Below are positions 1-7,575 of a DNA stretch of 64,000 nucleotides, one piece after another. Origin of the DNA: Planctomycetota bacterium (GTDB lineage: Bacteria; Planctomycetota; Planctomycetia; Pirellulales; Pirellulaceae); the NCBI GenBank assembly GCA_963204915.1, contig CAUJHS010000094.1:62001-126000 (forward strand). The letters run 5' to 3'. Position 1 is the first letter of the stretch; each line of letters begins with the position of its first letter. A program made the translations under genes and the position numbers. The notes beneath the pieces were generated by a model, which worked only from the letters and a program-made list of their open reading frames with translations, searched no databases and had not been told where the DNA came from.

Positions 1-2
1 TC

Positions 3-224
3 TTAGCCGGGGGCGGGATACGCGGCGGGCAGGTCATCGGTCGCACTGACGCGGAGGGGGCCGAAGTCGTGGAACGCCCCATCCGTGTCACCGATTTCCT
101 CGCCACCATTTGCACGATCTTAGAAATCGACTATACCCGGTCAAATCGTGCGCCAGGCAGTGATCGGCCCATCCCGATTGTGGATAACACCAAGCCGATA
201 AGTATCATCAAAGAATTGTTCTAA
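3..224 (+). CDS. DUF1501 domain protein, C-terminal end (partial)
   Basis: This is the last 73 codons of a gene that begins before the window; the reading frame is open from base 3 and ends at TAA 222-224. The fragment starts with a glycine-rich stretch (AGGGIRGGQVIG), followed by 'GAEVVERPIRVTDFLATIC', which is the typical end of planctomycete DUF1501 proteins: secreted alkaline-phosphatase-fold proteins usually exported by the Tat pathway and encoded next to DUF1549/DUF1553 cytochrome-like proteins. A complete N-terminal portion of the same family lies at the other end of this window. The biochemical function of the family is not firmly known. The family call rests on the conserved tail only. 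Confidence 0.75.
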   Translation, partial: LAGGGIRGGQVIGRTDAEGAEVVERPIRVTDFLATICTILEIDYTRSNRAPGSDRPIPIVDNTKPISIIKELF

Positions 225-265
225 AGCGTATTTCCTCGAGGTGTGATGACTTCTTCCGTGTGGTC

Positions 266-342
266 CCCTCGCTCCGCGAGTGGTTTCCGACACTCGCGGA
301 GCGAGGGCGCCGCATTGGGGGCGTTTCACCTGCGTGAAACGC
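266..342. terminator. Two consecutive perfect hairpins between convergent genes
   Basis: Bases 266-282 and 291-307 form a perfect 17-bp inverted repeat around an 8-base loop. Immediately after it, 321-329 and 334-342 form a second perfect 9-bp hairpin with a 4-base loop. They lie between the end of the DUF1501 gene and the end of the opposite-strand VIT-VWA gene, so a bidirectional terminator is the simplest reading. There is no clear T-run, so a REP-like palindromic repeat is an alternative. Confidence 0.5.
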
Positions 343-444
343 GCTCTAGCCGGCAAGCCCGTTTCCCAATGTCCAGTCCGTCGGCGTGGGCGGGTCCACG
401 TCGACGGAAAAGATGAAAGCGGCGATGAACCGCCGCACCCTAAA

Positions 445-3400
445 TTAGCGCGATGCGACCACGGGCAAGGAATTGCCGGAGAGACGATTCACCAACACCA
501 CCACGTCCCCCGTGAGCGGCTGCTTGCCGAGGAGGTCTCGCTGCTGCCGGCGGAAGGCGTCCCAGGCTTCGCCTCCGGCGCGGCGGCACGCAATCGCCGT
601 GAGAGCCGCTAAATCGTCTCCGTAAACGCCCTGGTTCACCAATTCCACCAACGGCGCCAAGTCGATCTCCGCCGCGTTCTCGGCAAGGAGCGCCGCGGTC
701 AGCGTACGCACTTGCAGAAAGAAGCCGGCGTCGCCTTTCAGCTGGCCAATGGCTTGAGTCGCTTCGCGGCGGAACGTGGCGTCCTTAGAGGCCAGTGCGG
801 CGTAGAGCGTTGCGATCGCTGAGTGCGGCTCGTCGGGAGTCATTTTCAGGTTCGCGATAGTTCGCTCTCCCACAGGCGGCGTCAACTTGGCGACGTGCTC
901 GGCCAAGGTTTGCAGCTCGCCTTCATCAGGAAGCGCTCGGGCGGATTCCATGACTGCCCAGGCCGAACGCATCATCACGCCGGGGGACTTGGCCTCCAAA
1001 AGTTTCATTGTCTCCGGCCGACGCCAGGCGATTTGCAACTCGGTGAGCGCTTCCAAGTCAAGGCGGCGGTCGGCCGCCGCCGCCAAGAGCCGCCAGGCAA
1101 AGGCGTCGTGGGAGGCAATCACTTGCAGGCGGCGCAATGCTTCGCGGGCGTTGACAAGATCGTCCTTGCGGTCGCTGGCCCGCTTCGCCGTTTTCGCGCG
1201 AAGTTCAGCCGCGGCCTTGCCGAGCCGGCCCTGGGCTTTGCCGTCGCTCAAGAGACTTGCGACTTCCGCCATGCGGTCGTGCGACGTCGGCGCCGCAATC
1301 ACCAGCAGTTGGCCGGGAGCGAACCACTCGACTCGGGCGTCCTGCGGCAACTCGGATCGCACCGCCGCGAGGAACGCAGCAGCTTCCTGCTTCGCGATTT
1401 CAATTCGCTTCTGCGGGTCCTGCTCTTTGTTCAGTTCCTCGGGAGAGAGCAAGGCGATCGGCGAGACATCGTAGATCCACGGCGAGACGCCTTCGCGCCG
1501 CCGCGTGGATTGCACGCTCACCGCGCCGTCCTTGACGAACCACTCCAGCCTCTCTGGCTGCAACGTCCAATCGAGCGCTTCGGTCACGGTGGCGCCGCGA
1601 AGATCGAGATAGGTGACGCGCAGCTCATCGCGATTGAGCAGCTCGGCCGCGTCCGCCAGGCTGCTGCGGACAACGCGGATGTCGATACCCGCCGCTTCGC
1701 CGATCATCTGCAGCGCTTCCGAGAGCGACTTATCCCGGATCACCAGATCGAGCCGCTTCTCCAGTTGCGGCGTCGCTTTGGTCCAGCCTTCTTTCTCCTG
1801 CGCGCGAATCTCTTCGATGTGGGCCAGCGCCGCGGAAGCCGTTTCGCCTGCCGAAGCGCCGAAGTTCGCTAACGCCGCATCCAAAAAATACGCCGTGAAC
1901 AGCCTTTCGCGGGCCTCCGCGAGCTTGCCCTCCTTGAGCAAATTTCGTCCTTGGTCCAGCGCTTGGGCTGCGTCCTGCACCATGGGTGAAAAATCATTCG
2001 CGGCGATTCCAGCGGCCGAGGCGTCGAAATCGACCGCCGCCAAACCATCCCTCTCTTCGGTTTCGGCGATGTCGCCGAGCTGCTTCAGAGCGGAGAGACC
2101 GCGGCCCCGGCTCATGCCGCCGTATTGACCTGAACCGAATGGACCACCATAGCCCGCAGCGTTATCACTCCAGCCGTACCCCGCCTGTCCGTATCCGCCG
2201 CCGCCGATTCCTCCGGCGGCCATTCCCATCGCGCCGCCCCTTCTGAGGTATGCTCCCGCAGCGGAAGATGGTCCGGCGTCGAACCTGTAATTCATGGGCG
2301 CCGGCTGTGATCGCCCGAAATGCGGTTGAATCGCTGGAGACTTCGCGAGGGATGGAATTCCTGAGGACAACGAAAGCGTTCGCGCTGTGGCTTGCCCGGG
2401 AATGGCCATGCGGCGTTGTACGACGGGCTGCCCGCCATAGCCCTGCAAACCGCCGGGACGCGCTGCGGGAGCATTAACCGACCAAGCGAGGCTTTCTCCA
2501 AGAGCGACTTCCCCCTCCACGAGCTTGTCTAACTTCTCTCCTTCGCCGTCGAAAAAGCCTTCCCAGCGCGTCCCTTCTGGGAGCGGCACGGGAACGAGCA
2601 TGCGCCGCGGCGGACGCGCCGCATCGCTCGTCGTCTCCGAATCGGCATCGACGGCCACAAAGCTCGTATACTGGCTCATCAACTTGTAATCGAGCGCGAT
2701 TGCCGTGACCGTCTCTTCAACCGCGGGCGAGTCCTGATAGAAATCCTGCTGCATCAGGTCTTCAATCTTCTGCCGGGCCCAGACTTTCGCCAGGACGTCG
2801 TGTTGCGGCTGTTTCTCCGCGAGCTTCACTTCCAGCGGCCACTGGGCCGCTTCGCCTTCCACGTCGCCGCTGATGGAGATCGTCTCGCTCCCGGCGCCTT
2901 GATAGCGGCCATAGACGATGATTGGCCGCCCGGCCCACAGCTCGGGAATTTTCGCCGGATACGTTTCGGCGACTTGTAGCTTGCCCCAGTCAATCTTCAC
3001 ATTCGCAAGTTGGGCGCGTTGAATGCGGGTCATCACCTCCTGCGAGAGCGACTGCGAATCATCTTCCAGGCCGAGTTGCTTGCCCATGCCGCCTCCTTGC
3101 TTGGCGACGCCGTCCACCAGGAACATGTTGGGGGATGAGCCAATACCGATCGCCCATAACCGCACGCGATCGCCACAGTTTTTGCCCACGTGCTCAATGA
3201 TCTCCGCCTCATTGCCGATGTAGCCGTCGGTGAGCATGACGATGATCCGCACCCGCTCTTGATCGACCGGCTCATCAATCGCCATCTGCACGCCTTTGAG
3301 CATTTCCGTGCCGCCGCTCCCTTGGAAGCCAGCCGTGAAATTCAACGCCTTGGCGATGTTCTCCTTGTTTACCGGCACGGGCTTCTCGAAGAGCTTGTTG

Positions 3401-4629
3401 GCCTGTCCGGCGAAAGTGATGACTTGCACCGTGTCTTGATCTTCGCGGCACAGCTTGAGCATGTGCTGCATGGTTTCGACGACCTTGGCGGTCGGGTGGC
3501 CCGACATGGAGCCGGAAACGTCGCACAGGAAGACGATCTCCCGCGGCGGGCTTTTCTTCAGCCGCTCGTCTTCCTGCGGTTGGATCATGAGCATGAAGTA
3601 GCCTTCGCCCAGCTTCGTCACATCGGGCGAGTACTTGCCGGTGTGCGAGAGGAGAGCCATCGAAGGCTTCTCGCCCACCACGTCGTACCGCAGGATAAAG
3701 TCTTTATTGGGGAGCGAGTCGGCTGGCGAGAGCGTGATTTGCGCGCGGCTTTCTCCGTCGCGTTTTACCTCGGATTGATGATTTGGAATCGCCAGGTTCT
3801 GCACTGGCACGCCCGCGTCGAGCGAAACGGTCAGCTTGATATCGTGCCCGTTGCGAACGCCCGGCTTGAGCACCGGTGGGCTGATCCGCGACGCGTCCGG
3901 CACGCGTGTGGTGTCGGCCACCGGCGACGAAACCTTGCCTTGCAGCTCCTCCGGCTGTGGCTGCGGCGAAGAGACCGGCGCCCCCGGAATGTACCGCGGG
4001 CCGACCACCATCGGGAAAGCAAACTCGTACGACCCCATGTCGTATCGCAGCACATCGACATACGAGATTTCGATCTTTACTTCCTGTCCCGGCGCGATGT
4101 TGCCGACCGACTGCGTGAAGATGTTGGGCCGCTCCTGCTCCAGCAGGGCCGCCGTCTGCCCCTGCGCCAGAGCCGCCTCATAAATGCGGCGGGCTTCTTC
4201 GCGGCGTTTGATGATCCCTTGAATCTTGCGGTCGCCAATCACCATGGTCATCTGGTCCACCGCGGCTTCGTGCGGCAGCGGGAAGACGTACACCGCTTCG
4301 ATCTTCTCCTTCGTGGGATTGTGAAAGGTCTGCGTCACATTTACCCGGGCGATGAAGCCGGAGACGTCGGCCTTCACCTCGGTGTGCTTGAGAGGGCATT
4401 CGACGACTTCGCCTTCTTTGCCCTTGAACCGCAAGGCGCCCTGGGTGACATCTTGCTCCAGCGCTGTAGCGAATTGCTCGTCCGCGGCGGCCTGGGACTC
4501 CTCAGCCGGCGCCGCTGGCGGTTTCTCTGCCGCAGTCAGCCGAGAGTTTGCCACAGGCGCCAACACCCCGGCGGCCAAAATCAAAAGCCTCAAAAAATGA
4601 GAAAGCGAAGAAACCCACAGGCGCGCCAT
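445..4629 (-). CDS. VIT and von Willebrand factor A domain protein, secreted or membrane-anchored
   Basis: A protein of 1,394 residues. The reading frame extends 26 codons further upstream, but the ATG at 4629 is preferred because it begins a good signal peptide (MARLWVSSLSHFLRLLILAAG, ending near VAN). Residues about 70-200 resemble a VIT domain, including 'VNVTQTFHNPT' and 'EAVYVFPLP'. A VWA domain at about 365-540 has the metal-binding MIDAS motif DVSGS and a TDGYIGN segment. A glycine/tyrosine-rich low-complexity stretch (about 795-845) follows. Near 955-1050 is a region resembling a secretin/TonB short N-terminal (STN) domain, and the end is helical. VIT-VWA proteins bind other proteins at the cell surface; the exact partner is unknown. 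It is much longer than simple VIT-VWA proteins because of the C-terminal half. Confidence 0.85.
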   Translation of the reverse strand: MARLWVSSLSHFLRLLILAAGVLAPVANSRLTAAEKPPAAPAEESQAAADEQFATALEQDVTQGALRFKGKEGEVVECPLKHTEVKADVSGFIARVNVTQTFHNPTKEKIEAVYVFPLPHEAAVDQMTMVIGDRKIQGIIKRREEARRIYEAALAQGQTAALLEQERPNIFTQSVGNIAPGQEVKIEISYVDVLRYDMGSYEFAFPMVVGPRYIPGAPVSSPQPQPEELQGKVSSPVADTTRVPDASRISPPVLKPGVRNGHDIKLTVSLDAGVPVQNLAIPNHQSEVKRDGESRAQITLSPADSLPNKDFILRYDVVGEKPSMALLSHTGKYSPDVTKLGEGYFMLMIQPQEDERLKKSPPREIVFLCDVSGSMSGHPTAKVVETMQHMLKLCREDQDTVQVITFAGQANKLFEKPVPVNKENIAKALNFTAGFQGSGGTEMLKGVQMAIDEPVDQERVRIIVMLTDGYIGNEAEIIEHVGKNCGDRVRLWAIGIGSSPNMFLVDGVAKQGGGMGKQLGLEDDSQSLSQEVMTRIQRAQLANVKIDWGKLQVAETYPAKIPELWAGRPIIVYGRYQGAGSETISISGDVEGEAAQWPLEVKLAEKQPQHDVLAKVWARQKIEDLMQQDFYQDSPAVEETVTAIALDYKLMSQYTSFVAVDADSETTSDAARPPRRMLVPVPLPEGTRWEGFFDGEGEKLDKLVEGEVALGESLAWSVNAPAARPGGLQGYGGQPVVQRRMAIPGQATARTLSLSSGIPSLAKSPAIQPHFGRSQPAPMNYRFDAGPSSAAGAYLRRGGAMGMAAGGIGGGGYGQAGYGWSDNAAGYGGPFGSGQYGGMSRGRGLSALKQLGDIAETEERDGLAAVDFDASAAGIAANDFSPMVQDAAQALDQGRNLLKEGKLAEARERLFTAYFLDAALANFGASAGETASAALAHIEEIRAQEKEGWTKATPQLEKRLDLVIRDKSLSEALQMIGEAAGIDIRVVRSSLADAAELLNRDELRVTYLDLRGATVTEALDWTLQPERLEWFVKDGAVSVQSTRRREGVSPWIYDVSPIALLSPEELNKEQDPQKRIEIAKQEAAAFLAAVRSELPQDARVEWFAPGQLLVIAAPTSHDRMAEVASLLSDGKAQGRLGKAAAELRAKTAKRASDRKDDLVNAREALRRLQVIASHDAFAWRLLAAAADRRLDLEALTELQIAWRRPETMKLLEAKSPGVMMRSAWAVMESARALPDEGELQTLAEHVAKLTPPVGERTIANLKMTPDEPHSAIATLYAALASKDATFRREATQAIGQLKGDAGFFLQVRTLTAALLAENAAEIDLAPLVELVNQGVYGDDLAALTAIACRRAGGEAWDAFRRQQRDLLGKQPLTGDVVVLVNRLSGNSLPVVASR

Positions 4630-4863
4630 GACACGGCTCCTTGCAGAAGAGACGCTACGTACCCAAATTGGCAGAAAGGCTCGTATTCCCCGAGTAAGAC
4701 GAGCCATGCGGGTCGGCGGATTTCATTGTAGCGGAGAATCATCCCAAGACCCAAACCCACGCGATCAAAAGCCGGCAGCCAACCGGTCCGGCGGCAAGGA
4801 ACGGGATCTTTCAAAAAACGCGATACCGGCCCGATTACGCACAGCGCATGATTCTGCCTTGCC

Positions 4864-5484
4864 TTAATCCGATTCGACGTACGAAACAAAATACTCGCAC
4901 GGCGTGTGCTGAAAGCGTCCCTTTTTGTAATCGGCCGCCAGAGATCGTAAGTACGTCTCTAAATCGGGTGCTACGACGATGATTTGCGGCGCCTGCGTGC
5001 AAAAAAGTACGACCTGGCCGACACTGCCACCAGGCTTCGGTTGCAAGTCGAGGACCAGGCAGTCCGCATTCTCGCTTCCGGTAAAAACGATGAATTGGTC
5101 GTGGTAGCGGGCCGGCCCGATGGTGTCAAAGCGTTCTTCTTGGAGCCAGTGGTGGTCATCGCGGTAGCTCAAGGTGTGTTCCACGATTTCCTCAGCCCCA
5201 CTCAGCCAATAATGCGAGTATCTTTGGCCATTGGCCGGTTGTCGCATCATGGGAACCAGCGGATCGCCATATCCGCTCGTGGGGTTATAAAAGTCCTGTC
5301 CATTGTGACACAACAGCAAATGCTTTAGCTCGGCAGGGAACGCCAGCCCCAGCTTTTTTGCGGCGGAGCTAATCTGCTTCTCGGTGGCGGGCCCGCGAAG
5401 ACGGGGGGTAATTGGGGGATTCAATCGGGCAATCGCTTCGCAAAGCCCTCGAATCGTTGATTGCATCGACTCGAAAGTAGACAT
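4864..5484 (-). CDS. SMI1/KNR4 family protein
   Basis: A 206-residue soluble protein with the pattern of the SMI1/KNR4 superfamily: an early 'GPATEKQISSAAKKLGLAFP' helix, then 'ELKHLLLCHNGQDF', a central loop and the late strands 'DQFIVFTGSENADCLVLDL'. In bacteria this fold commonly serves as an immunity protein against polymorphic toxins, or as a binding module; no toxin gene is visible next to it. The ATG at 5484 is preceded by AGGAA. It is transcribed in the same direction as the VIT-VWA gene but 234 bases separate them, so they need not share a transcript. Role here is undetermined. Confidence 0.75.
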   Translation of the reverse strand: MSTFESMQSTIRGLCEAIARLNPPITPRLRGPATEKQISSAAKKLGLAFPAELKHLLLCHNGQDFYNPTSGYGDPLVPMMRQPANGQRYSHYWLSGAEEIVEHTLSYRDDHHWLQEERFDTIGPARYHDQFIVFTGSENADCLVLDLQPKPGGSVGQVVLFCTQAPQIIVVAPDLETYLRSLAADYKKGRFQHTPCEYFVSYVESD

Positions 5485-5955
5485 CGTTCCTAGAGCGCTG
5501 CAACGCCCTTTCCCCTGATCGCATCGAATAGCGGCAGAACACCGAATTCACCGGCACGGCGCGCAAGGATTCTATCACAACAAATCCGCGCGACACACCG
5601 TGTCAGTTTGGTCGACTCGTAAGATGAAAGGTTCAAGTTCACCTGCCGCGATGATCACCAACAAGGCAGTCGACGGCCATCGGCCCAAACCCGACCGTCG
5701 CCTCAGGAAACCAAGGTAAGAGGTGAAATATCCGATGTGGCACGGTTTGTGGGAGAGTCAAGGGTGATTCATGCGTAGCACCGATGCGCGAACGTTAGAG
5801 CGTCGCTCCGCTCACATGGATAACGATCAAGTAATCCTGCGCCGGCCCCTTGCGACCGGGCCGGTCTTTGGCACATAGCCTGGTGGGCGTCTCTCCAATT
5901 CTTGCGCCGGGCGACGGTTAACACGACCGCTGGCGGATTAGCGCAATTCATTTCT
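5485..5955. other. Intergenic region with one short hairpin
   Basis: No convincing gene is seen in these 471 bases. The only structure noted is a 7-bp GC-rich inverted repeat at 5842-5848 / 5858-5864. It lies downstream of the DUF1552 gene on the minus strand and might act in transcription termination, although it lacks a T-run. A 64-codon minus-strand frame overlapping its right end has no recognisable features and was not accepted. Confidence 0.4.
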
Positions 5956-7209
5956 CTACGCAAGTTCGGACATCGTTCCCGTGCTGGACGCGAAACGATC
6001 GACCTCTAGGCCCAACTGCTGGAGCATGGTGACGTAGAGATTCGCCAGCGGATAGTTGTTATTCCGATCGAACGCCAAATGCCGCCCATGCTGGAACCCG
6101 CCGCCGGCCAGCACGATCGGGAGGTTGCGGTTGTCGTGCCCGCCGCTATGCATGTGCGATCCCATGAGCACCATTGTTCGGTCGAGCAGGTTCGCTTCTC
6201 CTTCCTTCGCTTCTTTCAAACGGCGAATGAACTCGCCGAAGACTTTGACGTGTTCGGACTCGATGATTCCAAGCTGCTTGAGCTTTTCCGGTTCCTGGCC
6301 GTGGTGCGAAAGGTCGTGATAGTTCATCGAGACGCCGGGAAGCGTGGCCACCGCGTTGGAATCGCCGACCGAGAAGGTCATGAGCCGGGTGGAATCGGTG
6401 AGGATCGCCAGGTACATCACATCATAAAACTGCCGCGCGCGGTTGATGATGTCGTTGCCGTCGCGGATGTCTTGCAGCGGCTCGACATCCACTTTCGGTT
6501 TGGGCTTGTGCCGCCACTGCTCCGCCTTTTGTAGCTGCTGTTCCGCCTCGCGCACCGACGTGAGGTACTCTTCCAGCTTCTGCCGGTCTTGCGGGCTGAC
6601 GCGGCTTTGCATCCGCCGCGCGCCGTCGAGCACCGTATCGAGCACGCTCTGGCCTTCGCGCAAGCGTTCGATCTGGCGCGCTTTTTCGTCGGGCCGCCCG
6701 TCGAGAAACAGCGCTTCGAAGAGACTCGAGGGAAACGGGTTGGCAGGGACTTGCACGCCGTTGGCAGATACCGAAAGCCCGCCGCCTCCCAAGTTCAAGT
6801 AAGCGAAGCGCGTCTCCAGACCGATTTGCTTGGCGGCGAGCTGGTCGATCGAGATTGAGTTCCGGAAGTTCGCGGCGCCGGGATGTGGGGCGCCCGTGAG
6901 CCACGACTTGCTCGCCGCGTGTCCGCCATCGACCTCCGGGTGCGACGTACCAGAGATGATGGTGAAGTCGCGCCGCAAGTCTTCCAGCGGCTTCAGATAT
7001 GGCGTCAGTGCGTAGTCGCTTCCCGCCTGTTCGGGAATCAAGTTGGGTGGATGAAACGACAGCTCGAAGTTGATCGCCACCATGCGGCGCGGTTCTCGCC
7101 GCTCTGACTCGGGGGCCGCGAACGCCGGAGTCATGCACTCCAGCGCCGGCAGCGCCAAAGCAACACCGGCGCCGCGAAGGAAGGTTCGTCTTGGAAGGCG
7201 CATTGACAT
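5956..7209 (-). CDS. DUF1552 domain protein with Tat signal
   Basis: A protein of 417 residues beginning with a twin-arginine signal (LPRRTFLRGAGVALALPALE), so it is probably folded in the cytoplasm and then exported. The body matches DUF1552, a family related to DUF1501 and typical of planctomycetes: note 'RRMVAINFELSFHPPNLIPE' early, the central coiled segment around 'KLEEYLTSVREAEQQLQKAE' and a late 'MGSHMHSGGHDNRNLPIVLAGGG'. It is the usual partner of the DUF1592 cytochrome-like protein encoded just upstream on the same strand. Here the two genes are 366 bases apart, separated by a cluster of palindromic repeats. Enzymatic role unknown; a link to polysaccharide breakdown has been suggested for such pairs generally. 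Confidence 0.88.
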   Translation of the reverse strand: MSMRLPRRTFLRGAGVALALPALECMTPAFAAPESERREPRRMVAINFELSFHPPNLIPEQAGSDYALTPYLKPLEDLRRDFTIISGTSHPEVDGGHAASKSWLTGAPHPGAANFRNSISIDQLAAKQIGLETRFAYLNLGGGGLSVSANGVQVPANPFPSSLFEALFLDGRPDEKARQIERLREGQSVLDTVLDGARRMQSRVSPQDRQKLEEYLTSVREAEQQLQKAEQWRHKPKPKVDVEPLQDIRDGNDIINRARQFYDVMYLAILTDSTRLMTFSVGDSNAVATLPGVSMNYHDLSHHGQEPEKLKQLGIIESEHVKVFGEFIRRLKEAKEGEANLLDRTMVLMGSHMHSGGHDNRNLPIVLAGGGFQHGRHLAFDRNNNYPLANLYVTMLQQLGLEVDRFASSTGTMSELA

Positions 7210-7279
7210 GGTTGTTTCCCCAACAAAGAGTTGGATTAGAACATCTTTCTTCTACGCTGAAAGCGTTACATACCACAGC

Positions 7280-7460
7280 CCAGGGTCGCGCAGCGCACCC
7301 TGGGTTAAAGAGCCCGCGCTATTTGCCTACGAACTCTGAAAGGGTTCCACAACTCGGATCGGCGATGCCCGTTGTGCAACCCCTTCAGGGTTGATGCGGT
7401 TGGGGATGCAAATGTCAACCCAGAGTGCGCTACGCGACTCTGGGCTGGGTTATGGAACCC
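7280..7460. repeat. Cluster of palindromic (REP-like) repeats
   Basis: Within the 366-base gap between the DUF1592 and DUF1552 genes are several small palindromes. CCCAGGGT/ACCCTGGG pair at 7280-7287 and 7298-7305. CAACCC/GGGTTG pair at 7377-7382 and 7388-7393. CCCAGAGT/ACTCTGGG pair at 7419-7426 and 7437-7444. The motif 'AAGGGTTCCA' near 7340 recurs in inverted form, as 'TGGAACCCTT', at about 7453-7462. The whole block is thus roughly an inverted duplication of one unit centred near the middle hairpin. This looks like a non-autonomous repetitive element; a copy elsewhere in the genome cannot be checked here. Confidence 0.65.
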
Positions 7461-7575
7461 TTCCAGGGGTCGCCCTCCTTGACGCTCCATGGGAACTCGC
7501 TTGCATATGCACTCGTTTTCGCATCATCATCGAAACATCAAAACATGTACGCCCGGTTAGTATGGTCAGACGTTT

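Noticed and set aside
3190-4731. Long plus-strand open frame opposite the VIT-VWA gene
   Set aside because: It is a mirror frame of a clear coding gene, with Arg/Leu/His-rich composition and no domain or ribosome-binding site.
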